Shown here: piece by piece, positions 1 to 4,493 of the stretch
How positions within the stretch are numbered: position 1 is the first letter of the stretch
Layout: each line of letters begins with the position of its first letter
Assembly: GCA_964567085.1 (NCBI GenBank)
Contig: CAZMKU010000066.1
Span: 1 to 9,834 of the forward strand
DNA length: 9,834 nucleotides
Direction: 5' to 3'
Source: SVTX01 sp964567085
GTDB taxonomy: Bacteria > Bacillota > Clostridia > Oscillospirales > CAG-272
The notes under the pieces: model-generated
Seen by the model: only the letters and a program-made list of their open reading frames with translations
What the model was told of the DNA's origin: nothing
Databases searched by the model: none
Position numbers and translations under genes: made by a program

Positions 1-76
1 GGGTCAGTATATCAAGTCCTGCGTAGTTGCTTCTACAATGGGCCCCGGTATCAAGGTTAACCAGGCAAAGCTTTAA
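1..76 (+). CDS. rplA: 50S ribosomal protein L1, C-terminal end (partial)
   Basis: Only the last 24 codons are in the window; the gene begins upstream of base 1. The reading frame starting at base 2 gives GQYIKSCVVASTMGPGIKVN followed by QAKL and a TAA stop at 74-76. The segment KSxxxxSTMGPGxKVN is the characteristic C-terminus of bacterial L1, the large-subunit protein that binds 23S rRNA at the L1 stalk and, in many bacteria, represses its own operon by binding the mRNA. A strong intrinsic terminator begins 5 bases after the stop, so rplA is the last gene of its transcript here. In many bacteria rplJ and rplL lie close downstream, but no ribosomal protein gene follows within this window on this side. 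Confidence 0.93.
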   Translation, partial: GQYIKSCVVASTMGPGIKVNQAKL

Positions 77-80
77 TTTG

Positions 81-120
81 AAATAAAAAAGACTCGCTTG
101 TCGGCGGGTCTTTTTTATTT
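81..120 (+). terminator. Intrinsic terminator after rplA
   Basis: Bases 91-97 (GACTCGC) pair with 104-110 (GCGGGTC, one G-T wobble) around a 6-base loop. The stem extends through the A-run 81-90, which is exactly complementary to the T-rich run 111-120, giving 17 base pairs in all. The A-run on one side and T-run on the other make it able to work in both directions, but its position 5 bases after rplA indicates its main role. Confidence 0.92.
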
Positions 121-126
121 GAGAGC

Positions 127-163
127 GCATTCTGCACTCGGCGGGAGCAAGCCCCCGCCCTAC
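127..163. repeat. Intergenic hairpin cassette, copy A
   Basis: This 37-base stretch, GCATTCTGCACT followed by a GC-rich hairpin (GGCGGG at 140-145 pairing with CCCGCC at 154-159) and TAC, recurs without a single difference at 1004-1040. It joins two CTGCAYT-type heptamers to a stem-loop. No coding potential is visible. It is part of the repeat mosaic between rplA and the structured RNA. Confidence 0.85.
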
Positions 164-172
164 GATTAATTT

Positions 173-315
173 ATCCTCCCTCCGAGAGGGAGGGGGACCA
201 TCGGAGATGGTGGAAGGAGCCTGCGCGTACTTGAAGCATATTTTATTATGAAAGCCCCGTAACTCTCCTTTCGACACTCGCTTCGCTCGCGCCACCTCCC
301 TCTCGGAGGGAGGAT
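173..315. repeat. Palindromic MITE-like element, copy 1
   Basis: The element is bounded by perfect 21-base inverted repeats at 173-193 and 295-315. Each end is itself nearly palindromic (CCTCCCTC against GAGGGAGG). Inside are a small hairpin (ACCATC-GGA-GATGGT, 197-211) and the motif GGAAGGAGCC at 212-221, which also occurs in the copies at 2542-2677 and 4997-5143. It encodes no protein. Its right end is followed by ATTTTTTATT, so on the plus strand the final hairpin resembles an intrinsic terminator. Its central part differs from copies 2 and 3, which resemble each other more closely. No clear target-site duplication was seen, so mobility is inferred from copy number and inverted ends only. 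Confidence 0.82.
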
Positions 316-336
316 TTTTTATTGCGGACTACAACC

Positions 337-460
337 CTGCATTCTACACTCTGCACTTTGCACTCTGCATTCTGCACTTACGGGTCGTCGAGGCGCCGAC
401 CCCTACAACTCTGCACTCTGCATTCTGCGCTTACGGGTCGTCGAGGCGCCGACCCCTACA
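337..460. repeat. Heptamer array with 53-bp tandem duplication
   Basis: Bases 337-378 read as six consecutive degenerate heptamers of CTGCAYT type. From 355 the array merges into a 53-base unit present twice in tandem (355-407 and 408-460), differing at only two positions (358/411 and 376/429). Each unit holds heptamers followed by TTACGGGTCG and a GC-rich stem-loop in which GGGTCG pairs with CGACCC (382-387 with 397-402 in the first copy). The arrangement resembles the short tandemly repeated heptamers known from cyanobacterial intergenic regions, but I cannot assign it to a named family. No gene lies in it. Confidence 0.83.
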
Positions 461-526
461 TTGCAGACTTTTTTGTTTAAAAGTGCGATTTTTTGACGGT
501 AATTTTATCAATTTCCCCGAAAAGTA

Positions 527-555
527 TTTACAATTTATCAAGAGTGTGTTATAAT
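527..555 (+). promoter_or_regulatory. Consensus housekeeping-sigma promoter of the structured RNA
   Basis: A -35 box TTTACA at 527-532 and a perfect -10 box TATAAT at 550-555 are separated by exactly 17 bases. The expected start of transcription is near G562, which is the first base of the closing stem of the RNA described below. It is among the best promoter matches in the window, with a perfect -10 box and ideal spacing. Confidence 0.85.
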
Positions 556-561
556 ATTTTT

Positions 562-747
562 GCGACGTAAACTGAATAACACAACACTACTATGGTTAAC
601 ATGAGCTAAGTATACTTTTTTCCTTTTGGCAAAAATGTATGCTCCCTTTTTGTATGCTTTCCGTGTTATATGGTAGTGTTAAAAAAGTTTGCGTCGCGGC
701 ATGGAGCTACGTTTTTCGGTGCGTAGCTTCGGTTGCGCACCTTTTTT
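562..747 (+). ncRNA. Structured RNA, long imperfect hairpin with terminal switch; family not identified
   Basis: The predicted transcript starts at about 562. Its first 12 bases (562-573) pair with 686-697, with one wobble. Further in, 583-590 pairs with 673-680 and 597-602 with 663-668. An apical hairpin forms from GAGC (603-606) with GCTC (641-644), 610-614 with 636-640, and 616-620 with 631-635, leaving 645-662 unpaired on the 3' side. The RNA ends in a UUCG-capped terminator (718-747). A competing 9-bp hairpin, 703-711 with 722-730, uses the same bases as the left arm of that terminator. No reading frame of note runs through it, and the 58-aa ORF begins 21 bases after the T-run. It could be a cis-acting leader of that ORF. 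Alternatively it is a free-standing RNA of about 180 nt; the long bulged hairpin starting at the +1 base recalls 6S RNA, but I see no diagnostic sequence. It does not look like a T-box, tmRNA, SRP RNA or RNase P RNA. Confidence 0.72.
718..747 (+). terminator. UUCG-capped intrinsic terminator with overlapping antiterminator-like hairpin
   Basis: Bases 718-727 pair with 732-741 (10 pairs, two of them wobbles) around a TTCG tetraloop closed by C-G, followed by six T (742-747). An upstream strand, 703-711 (GGAGCTACG), can instead pair with 722-730 (CGTAGCTTC, nine pairs with one wobble), which would destroy the terminator stem. The two folds cannot coexist, which is the usual arrangement in attenuators and riboswitch expression platforms. 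The terminator is clear; its regulation is inferred. Confidence 0.85.
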
Positions 748-768
748 ATATGCTGATAGGAGGATTAT

Positions 769-945
769 ATGAGCAAGAACATTCAAAAAAGGGTAATGAA
801 TATTAGCGGCGTCGAGCTTGCGCCGGGAGAGCCTACCGTTTGTCTTGGCAACGGAGAGCAAGGCTTTGAGTGTTGTTGCGACGAATGCGACTACTTATTG
901 CTTTGTTTTCCCGAATTTGATATGAAAATCAATGAAGAAAAATAA
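769..945 (+). CDS. Cysteine-rich 58-aa protein of unknown function
   Basis: The ORF starts at an ATG at 769 preceded by AGGAGG (758-763) with a 5-base gap, an ideal ribosome-binding site, and ends with TAA at 943-945. The 58 residues include six cysteines: C25, then C35-C36-C37, C40 and C46, within FECCCDECDYLLLCF (33-47). This gives overlapping CxxC pairs that could bind a metal or an iron-sulfur cluster. There is no signal peptide or membrane segment, and the ends are charged (SKNIQKR near the start, NEEK at the end). I do not recognise the family; it is not the SCIFF ranthipeptide precursor, whose sequence differs. Because it follows the structured RNA and its terminator by 21 bases with no new promoter visible, expression probably depends on readthrough of that terminator. 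A strong RBS and the absence of internal stops support a real gene, but the length leaves doubt. Confidence 0.68.
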   Translation: MSKNIQKRVMNISGVELAPGEPTVCLGNGEQGFECCCDECDYLLLCFPEFDMKINEEK

Positions 946-955
946 ATAATCGCAT

Positions 956-997
956 AAAAGAAAAAGGAGGATTTCCGCCGTGGCGGAAATCCTCCTT
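956..997 (-). terminator. Strong minus-strand terminator after the carboxypeptidase gene
   Basis: Bases 964-978 pair perfectly with 983-997 (15 pairs, loop CGTG). Read on the minus strand the hairpin is followed by TTTCTTTT (963-956), giving a classical intrinsic terminator for the minus-strand operon. On the plus strand it follows the 58-aa ORF by about 18 bases and may block convergent transcription, although it is followed there by AACTC rather than a T-run. A 61-base repeat block lies between it and the stop codon at 1058. Confidence 0.88.
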
Positions 998-1001
998 AAC
1001 T

Positions 1002-1060
1002 CTGCATTCTGCACTCGGCGGGAGCAAGCCCCCGCCCTACAACTCTGCACTCTGCACTTA
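1002..1060. repeat. Heptamer and hairpin cassette, copy B, running into a stop codon
   Basis: Bases 1002-1015 are two heptamers (CTGCATT, CTGCACT). The hairpin cassette at 1004-1040 is identical over 37 bases to the one at 127-163. It is followed by AACT and two more CTGCACT heptamers (1045-1051, 1052-1058) ending in TTA. Those last three bases, 1058-1060, are the complement of the TAA stop of the minus-strand carboxypeptidase gene. Other heptamer arrays in the window also end in GCACTTA or GCGCTTA, so the stop codon appears to be part of the repeat. Confidence 0.82.
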
Positions 1061-1951
1061 TTTCACGTATGCTTCAAGGGTAATGCCTTTCTCGTAGATC
1101 TTCGTCGCGGCATCAACTCCAACGAAGCGGAAATGCCACGATTCGTAGTTGTACTTGGTTTCATTGACCTTGTTTTCGGGGTATCGGAGAATATATCCGA
1201 ACTTGTGGGCATTTTCGAGCAGCCACTGATATTCCTCGGATTCGGCAAAACCAATATCTGCGGTACTGCTCGAAGTTTCGCTTCCGTAATTCACAAGGTC
1301 GATCATTCGCTCGGGAAGATAAAAGTCGATGCAAAGTCCGCTGTGATGCTCACTGTAACCCGGCTCTGCGGAATATCCGAGAACGATCTCCTTGATCTCA
1401 TCATCGGAAAGGTCGGGATTTTTCACCTTTTCTTCCGCCACGTATTTGTCAAAAAGCTGCTTTTGATAAGAGTACGTGCGGTACGCGCTCGTGATCAATA
1501 TTTCATCAAAGCCCGCGGCTCTCATTTCCGCCATAAGCGCCTCTGCGGCGAGAGCGGCATTGGTTTCAAGCTGAAGCTCTCTCGTCGTATATTGAGAATC
1601 CAGCGTTTTAAGGTTCGACACGGTAAAATCCGCGCCGACGGGATTGCTTTTGTTTATAAGCGAAAGATAATATTCACCCGAGGAATTTATTGCATTTTTC
1701 ATAGCTTCATCTATCTGAGCTTCGTAAGTATAGTCCTGAACGGTATACGTTTTGGGTTCCGCCTCGGCTCCGTCCGTCTCGTCGTCAGTATCATCGATCG
1801 GCGCGCGGTTTGCTATGCTGTAAACCAAAATGGTGGTAATGCAGATCGCCCACACAAAAATCAGGGCAATCGCAACAACCATGGCCGCCTTACTCTTTTT
1901 CCTCATTTTTCCCGTGTCCTCGAACGCGGGATATTTCTTTTTGTTTATCAT
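1058..1951 (-). CDS. Membrane-anchored M15 family D,D-carboxypeptidase (VanY-like)
   Basis: This 297-aa protein should trim D-alanine from peptidoglycan stem peptides outside the membrane. A basic stretch (residues 15-21) precedes one hydrophobic segment (about 22-46) that acts as a signal anchor, followed by an acidic linker (51-66) and the catalytic domain. The zinc-peptidase signatures are all present: SAYRTYSYQ (155-163), SEHHSGLCID (200-209) with probable zinc ligands H202 and D209, and ESWHFRFVG (270-278) with probable catalytic base E270 and zinc ligand H273. These match the M15B/VanY pattern. The start ATG has AGGCGG six bases upstream, and that site overlaps the stop region of mnmM, 12 bases away, so the two genes are probably cotranscribed. 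A VanY-type fold alone does not imply vancomycin resistance; no other van gene is present. The gene ends inside an intergenic repeat. Confidence 0.93.
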   Translation of the reverse strand: MINKKKYPAFEDTGKMRKKSKAAMVVAIALIFVWAICITTILVYSIANRAPIDDTDDETDGAEAEPKTYTVQDYTYEAQIDEAMKNAINSSGEYYLSLINKSNPVGADFTVSNLKTLDSQYTTRELQLETNAALAAEALMAEMRAAGFDEILITSAYRTYSYQKQLFDKYVAEEKVKNPDLSDDEIKEIVLGYSAEPGYSEHHSGLCIDFYLPERMIDLVNYGSETSSSTADIGFAESEEYQWLLENAHKFGYILRYPENKVNETKYNYESWHFRFVGVDAATKIYEKGITLEAYVK

Positions 1952-1963
1952 ATTTAACCGCCT

Positions 1964-2518
1964 TTACGCTTTTGTTTCGATCATAAAAAAGTAAGGTGAC
2001 GTCGGGGAATTCGTGATCTTCACCTTGGTCGCGCAAACCTTGTGGCGAGAGAGGGAGGAGAGGTATTCCTCGATCATCTTGCCCTCAGCGTCGCCCTCGG
2101 GGTGGCCGGGGTAGACCGCAATATTGAGTATCGCATCCTTGTCCATAAGCTCGATTGCCGCCTCTATCGCGGGCATCGTAGTCTCGCGCATGGTAGTTAT
2201 GCTCTTGTCGCCGCCGGGGAGCCAACCGAGATTAAACATCCCAGCCTTAACCTTGCGGTTTACGTAATTCTTTACGTTATGGTGGGAATCACAAATAAGC
2301 GTGTAGTTTTCGGGACACCCCGCCGCCTTCAAGTTCTTCGCTGTAGACTCAACCGCCGACGGCTGAATATCAAACGCGTAAACGTGGCCGCTCTCGCCCA
2401 CGACCTTGGACAAAAACTCGGTATCGTGGCCGTTACCCATGGTATAGTCCACGGCAATATCTCCTGCCTTCAGATGTGTCAATATAAAATGTTTATGTAA
2501 ATCAAGTAAGTCTATCAT
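1964..2518 (-). CDS. mnmM: tRNA wobble-uridine methyltransferase MnmM (YtqB family)
   Basis: The 184-aa product matches the YtqB family, SAM-dependent methyltransferases shown in Bacillus subtilis to convert nm5s2U34 to mnm5s2U34 in tRNA anticodons. The SAM-binding motif I reads AVDYTMGNGHDT (22-33), followed by the acidic residue ending the second strand, D50 in AFDIQ. The family signature FNLGWLPGGDKSITT (95-109) is nearly invariant in YtqB proteins, and YPGHPEGD (136-143) is also typical. Length is normal for the family. The start at 2518 has only a weak GGTGAG close upstream, but no other methionine precedes motif I apart from M1. It lies 12 bases before the carboxypeptidase gene on the same strand. 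Between it and the upstream DUF6062-like gene is a 175-base gap largely filled by palindromic element copy 2. Confidence 0.9.
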   Translation of the reverse strand: MIDLLDLHKHFILTHLKAGDIAVDYTMGNGHDTEFLSKVVGESGHVYAFDIQPSAVESTAKNLKAAGCPENYTLICDSHHNVKNYVNRKVKAGMFNLGWLPGGDKSITTMRETTMPAIEAAIELMDKDAILNIAVYPGHPEGDAEGKMIEEYLSSLSRHKVCATKVKITNSPTSPYFFMIETKA

Positions 2519-2541
2519 AATCTCACCATTCTTTATTCTTG

Positions 2542-2677
2542 CCTCCCTCCGAGAGGGAGGTGGATTTTGCGAAGCAAAAGACGGAAGGAGCCTTACGGAG
2601 CTTTAATGCAAATCAACCCCAAAATACGCGATGGCTCCCTCAGTCGCCGCAGGCGACAGCTCCCTCCCGAAGGGAGC
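2542..2677. repeat. Palindromic MITE-like element, copy 2, inside a minus-strand operon
   Basis: The left end CCTCCCTCCGAGAGGGAGG (2542-2560) and right end GCTCCCTCCCGAAGGGAGC (2659-2677) are each self-complementary and related to the ends of copies 1 and 3. Between them lie a hairpin TTTTGC-GAA-GCAAAA (2565-2579), the motif GGAAGGAGCC (2583-2592), GGCTCCCTCAGTC (2633-2645) and a hairpin GTCGCC-GCA-GGCGAC (2643-2657). GGAGCC and GGCTCC can pair to close the centre. The centre resembles copy 3 closely. On the minus strand neither end is followed by a T-run, so it need not stop transcription from the DUF6062-like gene into mnmM. Confidence 0.82.
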
Positions 2678-2693
2678 TTTTCGCTTATCGATT

Positions 2694-3395
2694 TTATTTA
2701 TTATGTATGTCTCCGCGAAGGAATTTGAACGCGCGCTCCACGGAATCCTTTGAATTATACCAAGGCTCCTCGTCGTAGCGATAGTCAAATTTCTTGCAGA
2801 ACCAGCTAACGTCGCCCGAAAGCTCGTCCATATATGTTTCAACCACCTGCGCGCAGATCTTTGAAAATTCCTGCTGCTTTTTCTTGCCGAGACGAGCCTG
2901 TCCCGCCGACAGAAGCATTCTGTAATGGGGAAGGCAGAAATACGGCTGCGCCTTGAGCTTCGCATCGAAATTCTCGTCCGACTCCCACAAAAGAACCGCG
3001 GTTTCAACCATATTTTTGAAATTAAACTCTATTCTCTTGCAAACGTAGCAGGAATCCTCAAGCTCGCCGATGCGCTTAATGGGCTTGTTTCCCGTACCCC
3101 CGCCGAAGCCTCGGTCCTTTATCTCATCCGCAAGCTCGGCTATGTGGCTTTCAAGCGTGAGCGCCATGCCAAGTCGGTTCTTTCTTGTAAACATAAGGTC
3201 GTAATGAGTACGGCAAAAGCCCTGCTTGTTGGTCTTGATGCGCACGTCGGGCTCCATCATGGACGCGCCGAGAATGAGATCAAGCTCGTTTTCCTCAAGC
3301 TTGCGATAAAGCGCGCAAAAAGGACATCCGCAGGACTTGTCCTCAGCAGACTTTTCAAAAGCTTCATTGACCGGTATTGTATAAATCTGTTCCAT
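2694..3395 (-). CDS. DUF6062-like protein with duplicated CxxC/CxxH modules
   Basis: The product has 233 residues from the ATG at 3395, chosen because AGGGG (3408-3404) lies 8 bases upstream. A longer form from a TTG at 3449 would start in the 5' leader and has no good site. No enzymatic function is known to me; it looks like the clostridial DUF6062 family. It is soluble, with no membrane segment. Two related modules can be seen: C24xxC27 with C61xxH64, and C116xxC119 with C154xxH157. Each has about 35 residues between its two pairs and a similar ending (FCRTHYDLM, FCLPHYRML). Each has the ligands for one zinc or other metal. Two extra cysteines, C22 and C200, flank them. A glycine-rich linker (97-102) separates the modules. 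It is probably the first gene of a minus-strand operon with mnmM and the carboxypeptidase. The family name is from memory and less certain than the module description. Confidence 0.82.
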   Translation of the reverse strand: MEQIYTIPVNEAFEKSAEDKSCGCPFCALYRKLEENELDLILGASMMEPDVRIKTNKQGFCRTHYDLMFTRKNRLGMALTLESHIAELADEIKDRGFGGGTGNKPIKRIGELEDSCYVCKRIEFNFKNMVETAVLLWESDENFDAKLKAQPYFCLPHYRMLLSAGQARLGKKKQQEFSKICAQVVETYMDELSGDVSWFCKKFDYRYDEEPWYNSKDSVERAFKFLRGDIHNK

Positions 3396-3433
3396 AAAAC
3401 TTGCCCCTAAAATTTTTTGTTTCAAATTTCCTG

Positions 3434-3462
3434 TTGAAATTTGCCGCAAAATATAATATAAT
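3434..3462 (+). promoter_or_regulatory. Promoter of ogg
   Basis: TTGAAA at 3434-3439 and TATAAT at 3457-3462 are separated by 17 bases, predicting a start near 3469 and a leader of about 70 bases before the ogg ATG. The region is very AT-rich and holds several TATAAT-like strings, so the exact -10 box could be one of its neighbours. Confidence 0.65.
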
Positions 3463-3476
3463 TAACGTATATAATC

Positions 3477-3506
3477 ATTATAACATATTCTTTATGCAAT
3501 ATTCAA
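3477..3506 (-). promoter_or_regulatory. Promoter of the minus-strand DUF6062/mnmM operon
   Basis: On the minus strand, TTGAAT (3506-3501) and TATAAT (3482-3477) are 18 bases apart, predicting a start near 3470, about 75 bases before the ATG at 3395. It overlaps the plus-strand promoter of ogg: the two predicted start points almost coincide and each promoter lies in the first transcribed bases of the other. Confidence 0.58.
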
Positions 3507-3538
3507 GTGTAAAATCTCAAAAAAGGAGATATTTTTAA

Positions 3539-4480
3539 ATGTTGATGCAAAAAATTTGCGCCGAGGAATTTTTGCGCGGAGATATCTCCGTTGTAAAAAT
3601 TGACGGGCTTGAGCTTTTTGATATAAATAAAAGTTTTGACTGCGGTCAATGCTTTCGCTTCGACAAAGTGGAGGGCTCGGCTCACGAGGTCGAATTTGCG
3701 GGCGTGGCGCACGGAAAATACGTGTCCTTCGCGCAGGACGGGGACACGCTCTACATATACAATTCCACACTTGAGGAATACGAAAATAAATGGAAAAGCT
3801 ACCTCTCGCTTGATGTGGACTACAGCCAAATCAACTCGGATATTCTCTCGCTGTCAAGCAACCCGAGCCTTGCGCGCGCGGTCGAGAAATCCTCGGGAAT
3901 CCGCATTTTGCGACAGGAGAGCTGGGAGGCGCTCTGCTCGTTTATAATCTCCCAGAACAACAACATTCCGCGAATAAAAAAGCTGATCTCCTCGCTTTGC
4001 GAGGCGACCTCAAACGGCAAGGATCTTGCCGAAAATATGCAGGGTCATATCCCCTCGGCGCACAGGGAGAACAAGGGCAATTTTGCTCCGTTTCCGTCAC
4101 CCGAGCAGGTGCTGTCGCTCGGCATTGACGGCCTGCGCTCTCTCAAAATGGGATTCCGCGCAAGGTACGTTTACGATGCGGCGAGCCGCGTATCAAGCGG
4201 CGAGATAAGTCTTTGCTCCATAAGGGATTTTGAGTCCGCCAAGGACGCCGCCGACGAGCTTTGTAAGATTCAAGGCGTAGGCCCAAAGGTTGCCGCTTGC
4301 GCTCTGCTTTTCGGCTTTGATCGACTCGACGCATTTCCCGTTGACGTGTGGATAAAAAGGGTGCTCGAAAAATATTTTGACGATAGCTTTTCTCCCGACG
4401 AGCTCGGCAAATACGCGGGTGTTGCGCAGCAATATTTATTCTACTACGAAAGATATACCGGCGGCGACGCCGTCAAATAA
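3539..4480 (+). CDS. ogg: 8-oxoguanine DNA glycosylase, Ogg1 type
   Basis: This 313-aa bifunctional glycosylase/AP lyase excises 8-oxoguanine from DNA in base-excision repair. The N-terminal OGG domain (about 15-125) contains FDCGQCFRF (33-41). The catalytic HhH-GPD domain (about 126-300) contains SQNNNIPRI (138-146), which matches SSNNNIARI of human OGG1. The helix-hairpin-helix segment IQGVGPKVAAC has the expected Schiff-base lysine K250, and FPVDVW has the catalytic D269; human OGG1 has K249 and D268. The ATG at 3539 is preceded by AAAGGAGAT (GGAG 3525-3528, 10-base gap). A second ATG two codons later is possible. Ogg1-type glycosylases are common in clostridia, whereas most other bacteria use MutM. 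It is transcribed divergently from the DUF6062-like gene and probably with the 166-aa gene 13 bases downstream. Confidence 0.95.
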   Translation: MLMQKICAEEFLRGDISVVKIDGLELFDINKSFDCGQCFRFDKVEGSAHEVEFAGVAHGKYVSFAQDGDTLYIYNSTLEEYENKWKSYLSLDVDYSQINSDILSLSSNPSLARAVEKSSGIRILRQESWEALCSFIISQNNNIPRIKKLISSLCEATSNGKDLAENMQGHIPSAHRENKGNFAPFPSPEQVLSLGIDGLRSLKMGFRARYVYDAASRVSSGEISLCSIRDFESAKDAADELCKIQGVGPKVAACALLFGFDRLDAFPVDVWIKRVLEKYFDDSFSPDELGKYAGVAQQYLFYYERYTGGDAVK

Positions 4481-4493
4481 AACGAGGTAAAAA

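Noticed and set aside
355..460. CRISPR-like repeat-spacer pattern
   Set aside because: There are only two 53-bp units, directly adjacent, with no unique spacers between them and no cas genes nearby.
562..747. L10 leader or T-box identity for the structured RNA
   Set aside because: An L10 leader would be followed by rplJ, which is absent. A T-box would need a GGUGGNACCGCG-type antiterminator bulge and a downstream tRNA-related gene, and neither is present.
679..861. A 60-codon minus-strand open frame across the structured RNA
   Set aside because: It crosses the terminator and the 58-aa ORF in antisense, has no ribosome-binding site and gives a basic low-complexity product.
1058..1951. Vancomycin-resistance VanY
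   Set aside because: The catalytic domain is of VanY type, but there is no vanHAX, vanS or vanR. Such carboxypeptidases are common housekeeping enzymes in Bacillota.
980..1957. A 325-codon open frame on the plus strand
   Set aside because: It is antisense to the M15 carboxypeptidase, whose catalytic motifs are unmistakable on the minus strand. The plus-strand translation has no recognisable domains and begins in the terminator/repeat region.
2539..2778. A 79-codon open frame on the plus strand
   Set aside because: It is made of palindromic element copy 2 plus antisense of the DUF6062-like gene, with no ribosome-binding site or recognisable product.
3396..3449. Longer N-terminus of the DUF6062-like protein from TTG at 3449
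   Set aside because: The extra 18 residues are encoded in the predicted 5' leader next to the promoter. The ATG at 3395 has AGGGG at good distance and begins a sequence typical of a protein start.
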